Shown here: positions 21,525 to 34,140 of the stretch, in pieces
Layout of the letters: each line of letters starts with the position of its first letter
How positions within the stretch are numbered: position 1 is the stretch's first letter
Assembly (NCBI GenBank): GCA_003255025.1
Contig: QANY01008839.1
Span: 310,001-374,000 of the forward strand
Length of the DNA stretch: 64,000 nt
Direction of reading: 5' to 3'
Origin: Datisca glomerata
Lineage: Eukaryota > Streptophyta > Magnoliopsida > Cucurbitales > Datiscaceae
Notes under the pieces: model-generated
Told to the model about the DNA's origin: nothing
The model's input: the letters and a program-made list of their open reading frames with translations, nothing else
The model's database searches: none
Translations under genes and position numbers: made by a program

Positions 21525-24369
21525 TAGATAGATTGAATATGAATATGACGACTTGTACGACAAAAAGAAGAGGGGAAAGAGGGCCAACTTACCTCACTTC
21601 CTTGAAAGCTGGTAGAAGGAATTTTGAAAAAAAGGTTATCACAACAAACATTAATGGACAACTTGTAGGTGAGAATGTTCCCAAATTTAAAAACTTTATT
21701 AAAAGTTGCATACGTTTAATTGTTCTAATAACTTACAAGGATTGGGACCGCTATGTTCCATAAGAGGTGAAGGAGAAGGTGTATGAAGCTATTGAGGTAT
21801 TTGAACGTTTTAATAAATTATTTTTAGTGGTTATTCACGATTCAAATTAAAGATTTATTAATCTTTATTAATTACTTTTGGTGTAAACTCAATATGTGAT
21901 AGATCCAACACTTAAGGGGAATGTCTTAATAAATGCTGGCGAACTATGGCATAAATTTAAGTATAGCCACAGTCAAAAATTTATTTTACCTTATTTGGAC
22001 GACCTCAAAAAGTTAAGGAAGCCAACTATCAAGTATAACTTCATCGAGCAACTACATTGAGATGAGTTTGTGAAATCTCGTCTTACTCCTGAATTTTTAG
22101 TAAAATCCTTTACTTTACATTTTATTTTCGTGTTCATGTTTTTAACTATAAATTTTGACATAGTTACTACTAATTGTTCAACTGCAGAAAATAAGGGAAC
22201 AACAACAATTGAACCGAGCGCAAAATAAATATAACCATAAAATCTCTCATATTGGATACGTAAGATTGGAGGAAATGTTGATAAGGATTTTAAACCTCGT
22301 CAGAACTTAATATTATTTGCAAATTACTATATCTTTAATTACTACTAATCGTTATGACAGTAAAAAGAAAAAGGTACTAACGAGCCAATAGATAGGACAA
22401 CGTTGTCGAAGTGTGCATGTGAGGATAAAAAAGGAAGATTCAAGGATGAGTCCGTTGAAGAAAAGGTGAAAAAATTGTAAGTGTGTTTAACTCATTTTAT
22501 TTAATTAGTTTGAATTTAATATAATTATTTTGATTTTATTATATGTGTTTTAATTGTAGGATTAACTTCAGGAGAAAGTGGTGCCTACTTCTGGTACCAG
22601 GACATTCTCACCATGGTTTTGGGTAATCCCGAACATGGTGGCCAGGTAAGGGGTTTGGGCCATTTTGTGACCCTAACAAGATATTTTAAACTTCATCGAC
22701 ACAACTCAAAAGATGGAATTGAGCAGAAATTGACTCAAGTCCGTGAGCAGGTTGTAAATGAGGAGAATTTAAAGTCGATTGCCAAATTTAAGGAGTTGGA
22801 GCAAGAGACACTTAAAGGTGATCCGAAAATAACTCCTCCATCGGATAAGGCAAGCTGCTCCAAACATCAGGATGGGCTTTCTATGACTCAGAGGAAAGCT
22901 GTAAAGACATTTCAATAAGTTATAAACTTGATTTACCTTTTTAGTAAATAATATTTGTACGTACGCATGCTCATAATATTTTAAATTATTTTAGAAAATT
23001 ACGTGCAAGTTGTTTGAGGATATTGATAATGAGGTTGTCGCATACGACACAATTATTGAGATAACAAGCAATGATGTTTTGGTAGGAGAGGAGAATGTAT
23101 GTGTGTCAATTGATTTAGTCATGATTGATGATGACCCTCTACCTATCCTAGTTCACGATAAGCTGCAGACTGTGGGTCAGGGTCTGGGGTGTCATGTGCT
23201 TTGGCCTGAACATCTAGTCAGACTTATAGAGGTAATATGTTTTTTGTATTTATTAGTTATTTCGAAGTTGTAATGATCTTGTGTGAAATATTAAATTAGC
23301 TTTGTATTCAGGACAAATCTCTAAAGAAGGATCTCCTATGAAGCCTGTTACATAAAACCCAATGCCTGCAAACATTCCACGATGCCTAAAATATCTCTAC
23401 ACAATGGCCGAGAAGATGGGAGTGGATGGGACCATTACAATTGATTATGAGAGAGCCATTTCCGGTTATGATAATGCTAGAACATTTTTTTGATAAAGAT
23501 GATATTAAGCAATTATGTGAAATGCGTGAGATATCTTGTAGTATAGTGTCAATTTATATGGACTAAGATGCTTAGTAATCGATAAATAATTATCAACATT
23601 TTTATAAGATGTTGCTAATTGTTTATATTTCAGTGTTTATTTATTGTAGGTCCCTTTATCGAAAGTTACAGGAGCAATACATAAGCTTATTGGCTTTGTT
23701 GATCCCTCACTCATAGGTGCATCATGGGGCAATTCAGACGAGAGAGCATGTTTTTGCTCCATTTAGTTTCTCCCATCATTAGATATTGGTCGTTCTGGAT
23801 TTTCATGAGAGTAATACATTTATCTTTGACTTTATTATTAATTTTAGTCATAAGGACCCGAAAGATGTTGTTACGAATTAAAATATATTATGAATTACAC
23901 TATGAAGATATAATTAAGGATTAAAAATTTTTATGCAGGACTTTCAATATTGTTAGAACTGTGCTAGAATGTACAATTAGGAAATCCTTGAAGTAGATAA
24001 AACCTCGGGTATTAATTTATGCATTTATATTTTATGTTTATGCCAAGTGTTTGGATTTATTAATCTAAACAATTAATTTATATAATAGTGTCCTAAGCAA
24101 GCTGAGAGCGTTGAATGTGACTATTTTGTTATGCATTTCATGGAACATATAATCGAGAATTGTTACAAGTCTATGAAATGGTAGGTAAACTAGTTATTGT
24201 TTCACCATATTTAATATATTCTATTGATAGTGTAGAATAGTTTGACTATAATTGTTAATTTTTTATGGTAGTTCACGAACAAATCAACGTATACACAAGA
24301 AGAGATTGATGAAGTATGATTTGAATGGTCCGATCACTTCGCTAAGTATATGTACTGCCAGTTGGGATA
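21525..24369 (+). pseudogene. CACTA element gene with Transposase_24-like and Ulp1-type regions (multi-exon, broken)
   Basis: Starts near 21533 (MNMNMTTCTTKRRGERGPTY). Landmarks: RGPTYLTSLKAGRR; SRLTPEFL joined across an intron to NRAQNKYNHKISHIGY; LGNPEHGGQVRGLGHFVT (22619), the plant transposase PF03004-type signature; LQTVGQGLGCHVLWPEHLVR (23165); and a Ulp1 cysteine-protease-like end, SKQAESVECDYFVMHFME (about 24090), then YTQEEIDEV and a final stop near 24369. At least six GT-AG introns are apparent (for example 21796-21901, 22476-22559, 23232-23311). The Ulp1 motif reads VECDYF where relatives have the catalytic VECGYY. Internal stops show it is dead. The gypsy LTR abuts its 5' side. 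Confidence 0.75.
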
Positions 24370-24569
24370 GCTAGCTTTAAGCTACATTTTGTTTTTTATG
24401 ATTGTAAATATGTTACTTGGTGTAATAAGTTACATTTTAAATATTAATAGAGGTGGTCTACAAATTATTCTGAGTTTGTGGTCGTATTCTATTTAGACTT
24501 GTACATGTATTTATTTGCAGGAATAGTGACTAATAAAATTAAATTAAATTTTTTAAATTTTGCTGCATC

Positions 24570-24835
24570 AAACATGATGGGTTATATATTCCCCATCGTT
24601 AATGAAGTTTCAAAAAAGACAAAAATGACGGTGTCTACCAACCGTCATTTTTATGCTGTTCAACAACGATGGGTTTTCAGAACCCATCATTCTAGAAACT
24701 ACATTAACGATGGCTTATACCCAACCCATCATTTTTTAACACTTTACACCACGTGCCTTTAAATTTTTTTATTCCTGCACGTGGAATTGGTCATCATTGA
24801 CGACGGAGTATATATAACCCGTCGTCCTTTATCAC
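24570..24835. repeat. CACTA subterminal hairpin repeats, internal cluster
   Basis: Successive hairpins: gatgggttatatattccccatc, gacggtgtctaccaaccgtc, gatgggttttcagaacccatc, gatggcttatacccaacccatc, gacggagtatatataacccgtc. The same gacgg/ccgtc and gatggg/cccatc pairs flank the TIR at 28150-28509. They are binding-site-type subterminal repeats and mark one end of the TNP2 element, although no CACTAC terminus is seen here. Confidence 0.65.
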
Positions 24836-25106
24836 ACGTTTTAACCTAAAAATAACCTTATTCTCTCCACTGTCTCTACGTCTCGTCGTCATCTTCAATT
24901 CTCTATTTCTCCTTCGAATCAATTGTTTCCTCGTCTACTTAATCTTGAGATCTCATTTACATTCAACTCTGATTCTCTGATTTCTTTTTTATGCATACAA
25001 CTCACGAATTTGGAACGTATATTTCATTTTTTCTCCATCTGTTTTAATTTAATTATGTTAATTCTAGGGTAATAATGAGTTTTCAATATATTTTTGTATT
25101 CTCAGG
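24836..25106 (+). promoter_or_regulatory. Presumed promoter and 5' UTR of the TNP2 gene
   Basis: 'gagtatatataacccg' (about 24805) is TATA-like, followed by a C/T-rich leader (24860-24960) and an intron acceptor TTCTCAG immediately before ATG at 25107. Arrangement fits a spliced plant leader; inference. Confidence 0.35.
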
Positions 25107-27680
25107 ATGGATAAATCGTGGATGTTTATGGATTGAACATCTACAAATTATGACATTGGGGTTGACAATTTTCTCAAGTATGCGATGGAGCATGGTAATG
25201 ACCCTTGTTTCTTACGTTGTCTGTGTGTGGAATGTGGGAATCTGAAGCGTTTCACTTTCTCTGAGATAAAGAATCACTTATTCATTAATGGTATAGATCA
25301 AGGACATCAAACATGGGTGTGGCATGGTGAATTAGATAATTCTAGAAAAAGTATGTTTGGTACAAATGAAGGAAGAAAGAGATCGCATGTAGATAATAAT
25401 GATTATGAATGTACCATAAATATGGTTGAAGCAGTAGAAGATTTTTATTTAGATAATCTTGAGAAATTTGAAAAGATGCTTAATGACGCTGAGATGACTT
25501 TGTACCTTAATTGTTAAAAGTTCACAAAATTATCAGCATTAGTGAAGTTGTATAATTTAAAGGCTAAATATGGATGGAGAGACAAAAAATTTTCAGATTT
25601 AACAAGTGTGTTAAAGGGAAATGCTTCCAAATGGAAATCAAATGACCGTTTCGTTCTACAATGCTAAGAAAACCTTGTGTGCTTTAGGAATGGAGTATGA
25701 AAAAAATATATGCATGTCCTAATGATTGCATTTAATATAGAAATGAACATGTAGAAGCAATTGTATGTCCTGTGTGTGGTGTCTCGAGATGAAAACCATC
25801 AAAGAATTTGTCAGGGGAGAAAAAAGGAGTGCCTGCGAAGGTGTTATGGTATTTTCCTCCCATACCACGGTGTAAACGAATGTATAAGAGTAGCCATATT
25901 GTAAAAAAGCTTGACATGGCATGCTTATGATAGAGAAATATATGGTAAATTACGTCACCCAACCGATTCTCCATCTTGGAAGCTTATAGACCATAAGTGG
26001 CTGGATTTTGCAGCTGAGGCAAGACACCTTTGGCTAACTATTGCAATAGATGGGATAAATCCATTTAGTTCCCTTAGTAGTAAATATAGTCGTTGGCTTA
26101 TTATTATGGTGATATATAATCTCCCTCCATAGTTGTGCGTAAAAAGAAAATACATGATGTTAACATTGTTTATAGCTGGTCCTAAGCAACCAGGAAATGA
26201 TAATGATGTTTACTTAGCACCTTTGATTGATGATCTTAAACTTCTCTGGGAAGTGGGAATTGAGCCATATGATACACATCGGGAAAAAGAGTTTTACTCT
26301 AAGAGCAGTCTTAATATGGACGATTAATGATTTTCCTGCATATGAAAACTTATGTGGATGCAGTATTAAGGGTTATTATGCTTGTCCAATAAGTGTAGAA
26401 GATACATATTTTATTAGGCTAAAACACAACATACAAAATGCATATACATGACTTAGAAGATTTTTACCACTCACACATCCTTATAGAAGGCAAAAAAGGC
26501 ATTTGATGATAATCAAGAGCTTAGAACAACTTCTTCACCTTTAAGTGAAAAACAAGTGTTGGAAATAGTTGAGAAAGTTAGATTTACACTAGGAAAAAAT
26601 AATGTGAAGGAAGCAGCGAAAGGTGGATTGTCCAAATCTTACTGGAAGAAGAAATCAATTTTCTTCAATCTAGAATATTGAAAAAGCTTACATGTTTGGC
26701 ATTGTCTCGATGTTATGCACATTGAAAAAAATATTTGCATGAATATTATAGGAACACTGCTTGACATTTCTGGGAAGACAAGAGATGGGCTGCCTAGTCA
26801 TATGAATCTTGTGGAAATGAGAATTAGACCAGAATCGGCGCCAAAAGTCGATGAAAACACAATAGTCCTACCCCCAGCTTGTTACAAATTGTCACGAGCA
26901 GAAAAGAAGAAACTATGATTTTCTTGAGGAAGAAATATCCTAACAAATCAAGGACACATAAATGGCTACAAGATGAACATAATCGGACATTTATTTATTC
27001 GCTGCGTGATTAGGTAAATGATATTGATGTCTCTATAAGTGTAATAAATACACTGAGGTAGATAGCATACGGGCCAAGTTATGAGGTAATCAAATATTTT
27101 GGTTACGCAATGAATGACTATAGATTTCATACAAAATGTCATGATAACGATCAATGTTTCAAGAATAGTGGAGTTAGTGTACTGGCACATACAATGCAGA
27201 TTGTAAATGCTGAAGATAGCAATTATGTTTATTCAGACTTGTCCTTTGATGGAGTGATCCAAGAGATTTGGGAGCTTAATTATCATATGTTTAGATTCTG
27301 TTGTTTAAATATGAGGGAGTTGAGAATAGTAATGGGATCAAAGTTGATGATCTTGAATTTACATTAGTCGTTCTTGCAAGATTAGGTTGCAAAAATGAGC
27401 CTTTCATTTTTGCTTTGCAAGCAAAATAGGTGTTTTATGTCGAAGATCCAAAGATCTAAGATGGTCAGTTGTCTTATCTTCCACTCAAAAAGAATATCGT
27501 AAAAGTATTGTTGATGATGATTTAAGTGATACATTATTACATTGTTATTTGTTTGCAAAAGAGATGCCTTTTAAACATTTTTCATAGATGGTGAAAACGA
27601 GGTTGCTTATGTTCGACCAAATGGCGAAAAGACTATGATTATTGAATGTATTACATGTAACTATGTCTTGTGGTTAGTAT
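25107..27680 (+). pseudogene. CACTA transposase TNP2 (broken)
   Basis: Begins MDKSWMFMD and then a TGA (25134-25136), where relatives have Arg. Next, YDIGVDNFLKYAMEHGND, CLCVECGNLKRF and QTWVWHGE form the N-terminal transposase-associated zinc region. The Transposase_21 core follows in several frames: VLWYFPPIPRCKRMYKSSH, WLDFAAEARHLWLTIAIDG, GPKQPGNDNDVYLAPLIDD, LHVWHCLDVMHIEKNICMN (conserved LDVMHIEKN), RFHTKCHDNDQCFKNSGV and FALQAKQVFYVEDPK, with the tail near 27600. Three or more frameshifts and many stops. In live elements it cuts at the CACTA ends; this copy cannot. Confidence 0.85.
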
Positions 27681-28150
27681 GATATTGGTGCGTTTATAAT
27701 TTGCTTAACTTTGTATGTTTTATGCTAGTCAGGGTTAAACTAAATAATTTATAATGCAATACATGAGTGGATAAATGAAGCAGTAAATATCAAATCAACA
27801 AAACATGTATGAATGACAACTTTCAATACTCTTTTACTTTACTTTGTAATAAATTGATGGGTTAAACCAACCTTTATTTTTTGCACGGTTCAACAACTAA
27901 GTAGATCAATTTGGAAGTAACTAGAACAACTTAAAGAAGTATTCAAAGTTCATTAGTTTCAATATTTTTGTAATTAATTACGTTATTTGTTTTTCCTAGT
28001 CTACAATGTTACAAATTTTGAGGATAATCATATTGTATGCAATGAAGAGTTATATTGTCTGCTGAGATATTCATGGTGTTTTACTGTTTTCATTTATTGT
28101 TCAATTATAATAGGTTAGCTTAATTATACTGTAAATAAATTTAAAAAAAA
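27681..28150. other. Non-coding 3' flank of TNP2
   Basis: A+T-rich, without hairpin repeats or recognised coding sequence; probably 3' UTR and spacer within the CACTA element. Confidence 0.4.
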
Positions 28151-28509
28151 TATATCATCACAGATGACGGTTTCTAGACAAACCGTCGTAAAACTATAAC
28201 AAAAATGACGGTTTCAAAATTAAATAAAAATAAATAATAAACAACGATGACAGTGTCTTTAGACACTGTCGTTAAACATAATTAAAAAATGATGATGGTG
28301 TGTGCAGTAACCGTCACCGAAGAACTATAAGACAAACATCGTTCTTATGGGTTTGAAGATGACGGTGTCTGGAACAGCCGTCATTTTTTAACCCATCGTA
28401 AACAATATGTGATTTTTAACACCTTTTAAGATGACGGGTGATTACCCATCGTCTTTTTTTTTTTAACGACGGGAAATCTCCGTCGTTAAAAAATAGTTTT
28501 GTAGTAGTG
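28151..28509. repeat. CACTA right terminus with subterminal repeats
   Basis: Hairpins gacggtttctagacaaaccgtc, gacagtgtctttagacactgtc, gacggtgtctggaacagccgtc and acgacgggaaatctccgtcgt lead to a terminal TTTTGTAGTAGTG (28497-28509), which on the other strand is CACTACTACAAAA, the classic plant CACTA TIR. The matching left terminus is not present. The palindromic array resumes at 28510. Confidence 0.85.
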
Positions 28510-29910
28510 TTGAAGGGTTCAAGTACCTTATTATGATTACTTGAGCGCTGCAAGTTGTTATTTTTTGTCAGTCAGCAACCGAGACATTATGTGACTACTT
28601 GTAGGGTTTAAGTAGTTGTTGATGACTACTTGAAGAGTTTCTTCAAGTAGTTATTTTTTATTTTGTCAGTCAGCAACGCAAATACCAGGTTACTACTTGA
28701 AGGTTTCAAGTAGATTTTTATGACTACTTGAAGGGTTCAAGTAGCTTTTCATGACTACTTGAGCCTTTTTTGCGTCCTAAAAAATAGGAGAAAATGAACG
28801 TTGAGTACATGAATGGTTCAAGTAGTCATAAATAACTATGAACCCTTTAAGTACTCAACTAATATCTAGGTTGCTGATTGACGAAAAAAATTACTTGAAG
28901 AGTTCAAGTAGTCATAAAAAAGCTATTTGAACCATTCAAATACTCAACGTTCATTTTTTCTTATTCTTTTGGACGTAAAAAAGGCTAATGAGTCATAAAA
29001 AGCTACTTGAAGGGTTCAAGTAGTCATAAAAAACTACTTGATACCTTTAAGTAGCCACTAGTATTTGGGTTGCTGATTGATTAAACAAAAAACAACTATT
29101 TAAAGAGTTTAAGTAGTTATAAACAACTACTTGAACCCTTCATGTAGTCACCTGGTGTATGGATAATTGAATGACAAAAAAATAATTACTTGAACCCTTC
29201 AAGTAGTCATAACCAACTATTTGAAGGGTTCAAATAGTAATAAATAACTACTCGAATCTTTCAAGTAGTCACCTGGTGTACGAATATTGACTGACAAGAA
29301 AAAGTACTCGAAGGGTTCAAGTAGTCATAAAAATTATTTGAACCCTTCAAGTAGAAGAAAAAACTTCGTTAAAAATAAAGAAGAAGAATAGTAAAATATT
29401 ATTAAATTTATTTGACATGTGCATTGATAATGAAAAAGAAACGATGAGGGAATAGAGAGATTGCAAGTGGTGATTTGAAGTTAGTGGGTTAGAGGTATGT
29501 AGTTATTTTTTTCGTCAGTCAGCAACCCATACAATATGTGACTACTTGAAGGGTTCAAGTAGTTGTTTTATGACTACTTGAATCTTTCAAGTAGTTATTT
29601 TTTATTTTGTCAGTTAGCAACGCAAACATCACGTGACTATTTGAAGGGTTCATGTAGATTTTTATGACTATTTGAAGTGTTCAAGTAATTTTTTATGACT
29701 ACTTGAACCATTTTTTATGTAAAAAAGGAGAAAAGGAACGTTGAGTACTTGAAGGATTTAAGTAGTGACAAAAAACTACTTGAACACTTCAAATACTCAA
29801 CGTTCATTTTTTCTTATTTTTTGGATGCATAAAAGGGTCAAATAGTTACAAAAAGATACTTGAATCTTTCAAGTAATCATAAAAAATTACTTGAACCTTA
29901 TCTTTTAGCT
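28510..29910. repeat. Palindromic ACTTGAAgggTTCAAGT array, right part
   Basis: Several dozen copies of CTACTTGAA(g/c)ggTTCAAGTAG or its halves, separated by short A/T spacers and by a recurring 'gtcagtcagcaac' phrase (28567, 28662, 29514, 29611; inverted near 28870 and 29070). The core is a perfect palindrome with a 3-base centre. Part of the right block is the reverse complement of 12400-12800, so the two blocks are arms of one inverted structure split by the gypsy/CACTA composite. No coding capacity. Confidence 0.75.
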
Positions 29911-30621
29911 CCAACTAAATCATATCCAACTTGACTAACCTAATTTATATTTTATATGCTTCTGACTTATAAAAAAATATTATCTTATTTGTCTAGACGC
30001 GTGGCGGCTAATTAGTGAATGAAGAATTTCTCCCATGACAATACTTATTTTTCTTTCAAGGTATTGCACTTTTATTGGTTTCTGTATAATTGTAATCACG
30101 AGCAATAATGAAAGTTCGTTCAGTTCTTTGAATTCTTACACCACTTGGTTATGAGTGAAATCATCATAGTCTCAAACTTTGTCGAGAGAATAAATTGGTA
30201 GACCGTTGATTATTATATTAATAATAAATTAGTGGATACAATTTTATTTTTACGTAAAAATATTAATTAGTTAGATGCAGTGTCTGTCTCCAAGATTATG
30301 GTTCGGTTAAATTTCAATCACAAATAGGATCTGAGCGAGACTACTTATACATATGTTCTTATCCATAAATAATTCAGTGACATGTTTTTAGAATGATCAT
30401 AAGAACAAAGTTTTCCACAATAGTTTTTATCTGAATAATATGGGATATTAGGAATCTCAATCAATTAATGATTTTCTGAGCTTGTGATAATTTGATTGGG
30501 ATATTAGTCAAGATATTTAGGTTTGCAGTCTAATTTGATTTCATTATTTGGTGGAATTGTTAATCTCCTGTTATCTCGGATATCCTATTTGAAGAGTACT
30601 CTTGATTGTCTCAGATATCAT
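29911..30621. other. Unassigned non-coding stretch
   Basis: A+T-rich, no convincing open frame. It takes the place where a 5' LTR and primer site for copia copy A would be expected, but it shares no sequence with the LTR at 35862-37707. Confidence 0.4.
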
Positions 30622-31924
30622 TGCTGGCCATTGCTCGCCGCTGCTACCATGTGTTATTCTTTATATGGTAGAGTCCTAATCGGATTAGGAAACCTATAAG
30701 TTTTGAAAACTCACGATGCTAAGAAACTTAGAGATTTTGAAATATGATTTTAAAATCAATTTTAGTCCCTTATTTAATTTTAAGTTAATTTGATAAAATT
30801 TTCAACACTTGTAGGATTGTCCATTTTAAAATTGTTTTACAAATAAATCAATTTACTAATTACTTGGTAATTTATTTATTAAAGTAAAAATATGTTGGAA
30901 AATTAAAATTTTAAATTGATTTTTTAAAAAAACTGGTATTAATATTTTGTAAAGTATTACAAAATGGTGGGACAATATATAGACGAAGGAGTAAATTACA
31001 GACGCCATGAAAATTAGTTCATTAATTAATTTATTATTCTTTTATGAGTTGTAATTAGAAATGAGCCAATAGGAAGATTAAATTTAAATGTATGATTTAG
31101 TTTTAATCGCACTTCATCATATAACATGTCATACATATTAAAGATATGTCAATATCAAATTGTCATGTAGTATATGTATGCATCATTGTTGATTAATTAA
31201 TAATAGTTATTATTTAATTATAATATGAAATTTATAATGGTTATGATTTTAATTGGGATTTAAAAATAATAAAGGATTTATAAATTTCATCATATTTTTT
31301 AAATTAATAAAAGTTATATTTTTTGAAAAACAACCAAAAATCCAAAAAAAACATTTCAAAAACTAAGTGGGAGAGTCATTTACATTGAAATGTTCCCTAG
31401 GTCTCCAACGCAAACTTAATCGTGTCCCGAGGAAGGGTTGGAACCGCCCATAGCGGTCCTCACTTGAATGTGAGAAACTTTAGAATCGTGTCAATTTGAG
31501 TCATCGAGTTGCTTCAGAAGCTAAGATTTCTAAAGGGAGTGGTGGGGTAGGGTCGTCCCATAGACGGACTGTTAGTCCATGGCAACCTTAAGAGTCAATG
31601 CGTTGGTTAAACACTTAGACTGAAGCACATCGGAATCCCCCAATAGGAGCTAGTCAATGGAGTCAAGGTGACCAAAACCATGGTGATTGGTTAAGTTAGA
31701 TGTGGAGACATTTGAGCATTAACCAAACGAGAGGAGTCTCGATGTGATAGGAGATAGCTTGGACTTCATCCTGTGATGAGACAAACTATCATTTTTTATC
31801 GTAACATCATGGAAGAAATATTATTTTAATAGATTTTAAAATATTTAGTAGTTGCACATGCATAATACTTTCCTAAACAACTGAGCATTTATATACACCG
31901 TTTTATTTATTTTTTTCAGTAATC

Positions 31925-32805
31925 ATGTCGCTATCACCTATCTCAATTATTCTTAACATGACAAATTCAACAATGAAAATTATGTGGATTGGAAATAAAA
32001 TCTTGATATCGTGCTGACGGTAGAAAAGCACAAGTTCGCACTCATTACCCTTTATCCTTTTGAGCCTATTGCTGAATCAACTCAAGAGGAAAATGATACT
32101 TATGCTTCTTGGTTGCTTTCTGATGAGATCATCAGACGTTATATCTTGGCATCTATAAGCAATGTGCTGCAACAACAACATCATAACTTTGAGACCGTCG
32201 CTGATATGATGTTAAACATCACCGAAACGCTTGTGGATCAGGGTCGTCAAGCCAGACAAATAGTTGTGCGTAACTTCATGAACTGCATGATGGAACCTGG
32301 AACTCCTGTTAAAGAACATATGATTTCGATCATAAGTTATCTAAACAAGATGGAGATCATGCGTGTTGAGGTCGATGGCAAGACTCAAATGGATATGACC
32401 TTAGAGACTTTGCCTAGTACCATTGAGAATTTCAAGCTTAATTATTTGATGAATAAGCTGAACTACTCACTTCCTGAGCTCATGAAGGAGCTGCAAGCTA
32501 CTTAGACCATGTTTCTAAAGGGCAAGAGGAAATGTGGAGAGGCTAACTTTACTGAAAGTAGGCCTTCCACCTTTAGTTCTAAGAAGAAACAAAGAAGGGG
32601 CCCAAGGAAAATGAAGAAGAAGAAGCCGAGAGCTGCCAAAGGTAAGAGCACCATGAGAGTAGACAAGTTGAAAGACAATTGTCATCATTGTGAAGTTGCT
32701 GGTCATTGGAAACGCAACTTCCAAGAGTATCTCAAAGGGTTAAGATCTAAAGGTATAATAATGTTTATTGAGGCCTGTTATGTAGCTGACTCTATTTTTT
32801 CTTAA
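31925..32805 (+). pseudogene. Copia A gag (UBN2 type), broken
   Basis: Translation probably began at ATG 31925. A frameshift follows near 31960, then NENYVDWK, a TAA (31996-31998) and NLDIVLTVEKHKF. The open part (32011-32505) contains RRYILASISNVLQQQHHNFE, GRQARQIVVRNFMNC, ISYLNKMEI and SLPELMKELQAT, the standard copia gag domain. A Lys-rich linker and a zinc knuckle follow at about 32680: CHHCEVAGHWKRNF, in which the last Cys of CCHC is replaced by Phe. The same internal TAA occurs in copy B. Confidence 0.8.
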
Positions 32806-33270
32806 ATTGTAGACTCTGCAACTACTAACCATATCTGTTGCTCCCTACAGGGTTCAGGGAAATAAGAAGGCTTGATGAGGGCAAGTTCAGCTTCCGCTGG
32901 GGGAATGAAGCACTAGTATCGGTCGCATCGCTAAGAACTTTTAAATTATGCTTAGAGAAACATTTAATTATTTTGCGTGATGTTTATTATGTCCTGAGTT
33001 TTGGGAAGAATTTGATTTCTATTGGTGCATTAATTGAGCAGAATCTAAAATTCATTGATAAATATTTTGGTATTTTTATAAATGAATGCTTAATTACAAT
33101 CGCACAAATGATTAATAAATTGTATCACGTAAAGCCTGTAGTACTCATGATTTGTAACACTAAAGTGAATATCAATACACATAGGGATATTAAAAGATTG
33201 AAGTGTGACTCAACCGATCTAATCTATTTATGGCACTTACGTCTTGGACATATTAGCCCTAGACGGGATT
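32806..33270 (+). pseudogene. Copia A protease and GAG-pre-integrase region, broken
   Basis: IVDSATTNHICCS (about 32806-32845) corresponds to the protease active site, normally DSGATNH; the catalytic-triad Gly is Ala here. Downstream come DVYYVLSFGKNLISIGAL and the pre-integrase motif LWHLRLGHISP (about 33228-33262). A frame change occurs within the active-site region. Confidence 0.75.
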
Positions 33271-34140
33271 AAAAGACTTGTGAATGATGGTCCTTTACAA
33301 TCTTTAAGTGTGGGACCTCTACCCACATTTGAATCCTGTATAGAAGGAAAAATGACCAGGAGACATTTTCATCAAAATGTGAAAAAGCCACTCAATGCCT
33401 TGAACTCATATATAGTGATGTATGTGGGTCATTGAATATCCAAGAAAGAGGAGGTTATGAATACTTCGTAACTTTCACTGATGACTACTCACGTTTTGGT
33501 CATGTTTATCTAATGCATCAAAAGTTTGGAACCTTTGAAAAGTTCAAAGAATATAAGGCCTTAGTTAAAAAGCAATTAAAAAAAATAACTTAAAACACTA
33601 CGATCTGATCGTAGTGGAGAGTACTTGCTAGGAGAATTTGAGAACTTTCTTAAGGAAGAAGGTATTCTTTCTCAGCTTACAACACCTAGTACGTCACAAC
33701 AAAATGGTGTGCTAGGGAGAAGGAATCAAAGTCTTATGGATATGGTTAGATCCATGATGACTTACTCATCCCTTCTAGATTCGTTCTGGGGATATGCCTT
33801 ACTAACAACGGCATAAATTCTGAACCAAGTTCCGTCAAAGACGGTGCCTGGTTCATCATATGAAAGATGGTATGGGCGAAAGTCATCCGTTCACCATTTT
33901 AGAATATAGGGTTGCTCAACACATGTTCTAAAACCTAAGACAGGCAAGTTGGCCAGTCGTTCAGAATTGTGCATGTTTGTAGGATATCTTATGAGAACAA
34001 AGGGGTATATCTTCTACAATACGACTGAATGAATGTTCATTTTCTTGAAGAAGATTATATTAAAAGTGTACAGCTGAGAAGCACAGTTGTTCTAGAGAAA
34101 TTATTAAGTAGGAGAACACTGGCTCCCCAATCAGAATTGA
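33271..34140 (+). pseudogene. Copia A integrase, broken
   Basis: Landmarks in shifting frames: GYEYFVTFTDDYSRFGHVYL (about 33452), RSDRSGEYLL (about 33602), LTTPSTSQQNGVLGRRNQSL with SFWGYALLTTA (33675-33816), and LCMFVGYLMRTKGYIFYN (about 33970). These correspond to the Asp, Asp and Glu-bearing blocks of the copia integrase core and its C-terminal part. In the third block GVLGRRN replaces the usual GVxERRN, so the catalytic Glu appears lost to Gly. Confidence 0.75.

Noticed and set aside
28510..29910. CRISPR array or rho-independent terminators from the palindromic units
   Set aside because: Palindromes have A/T-rich repeated spacers, no cas genes, and the nuclear plant context makes both readings implausible.
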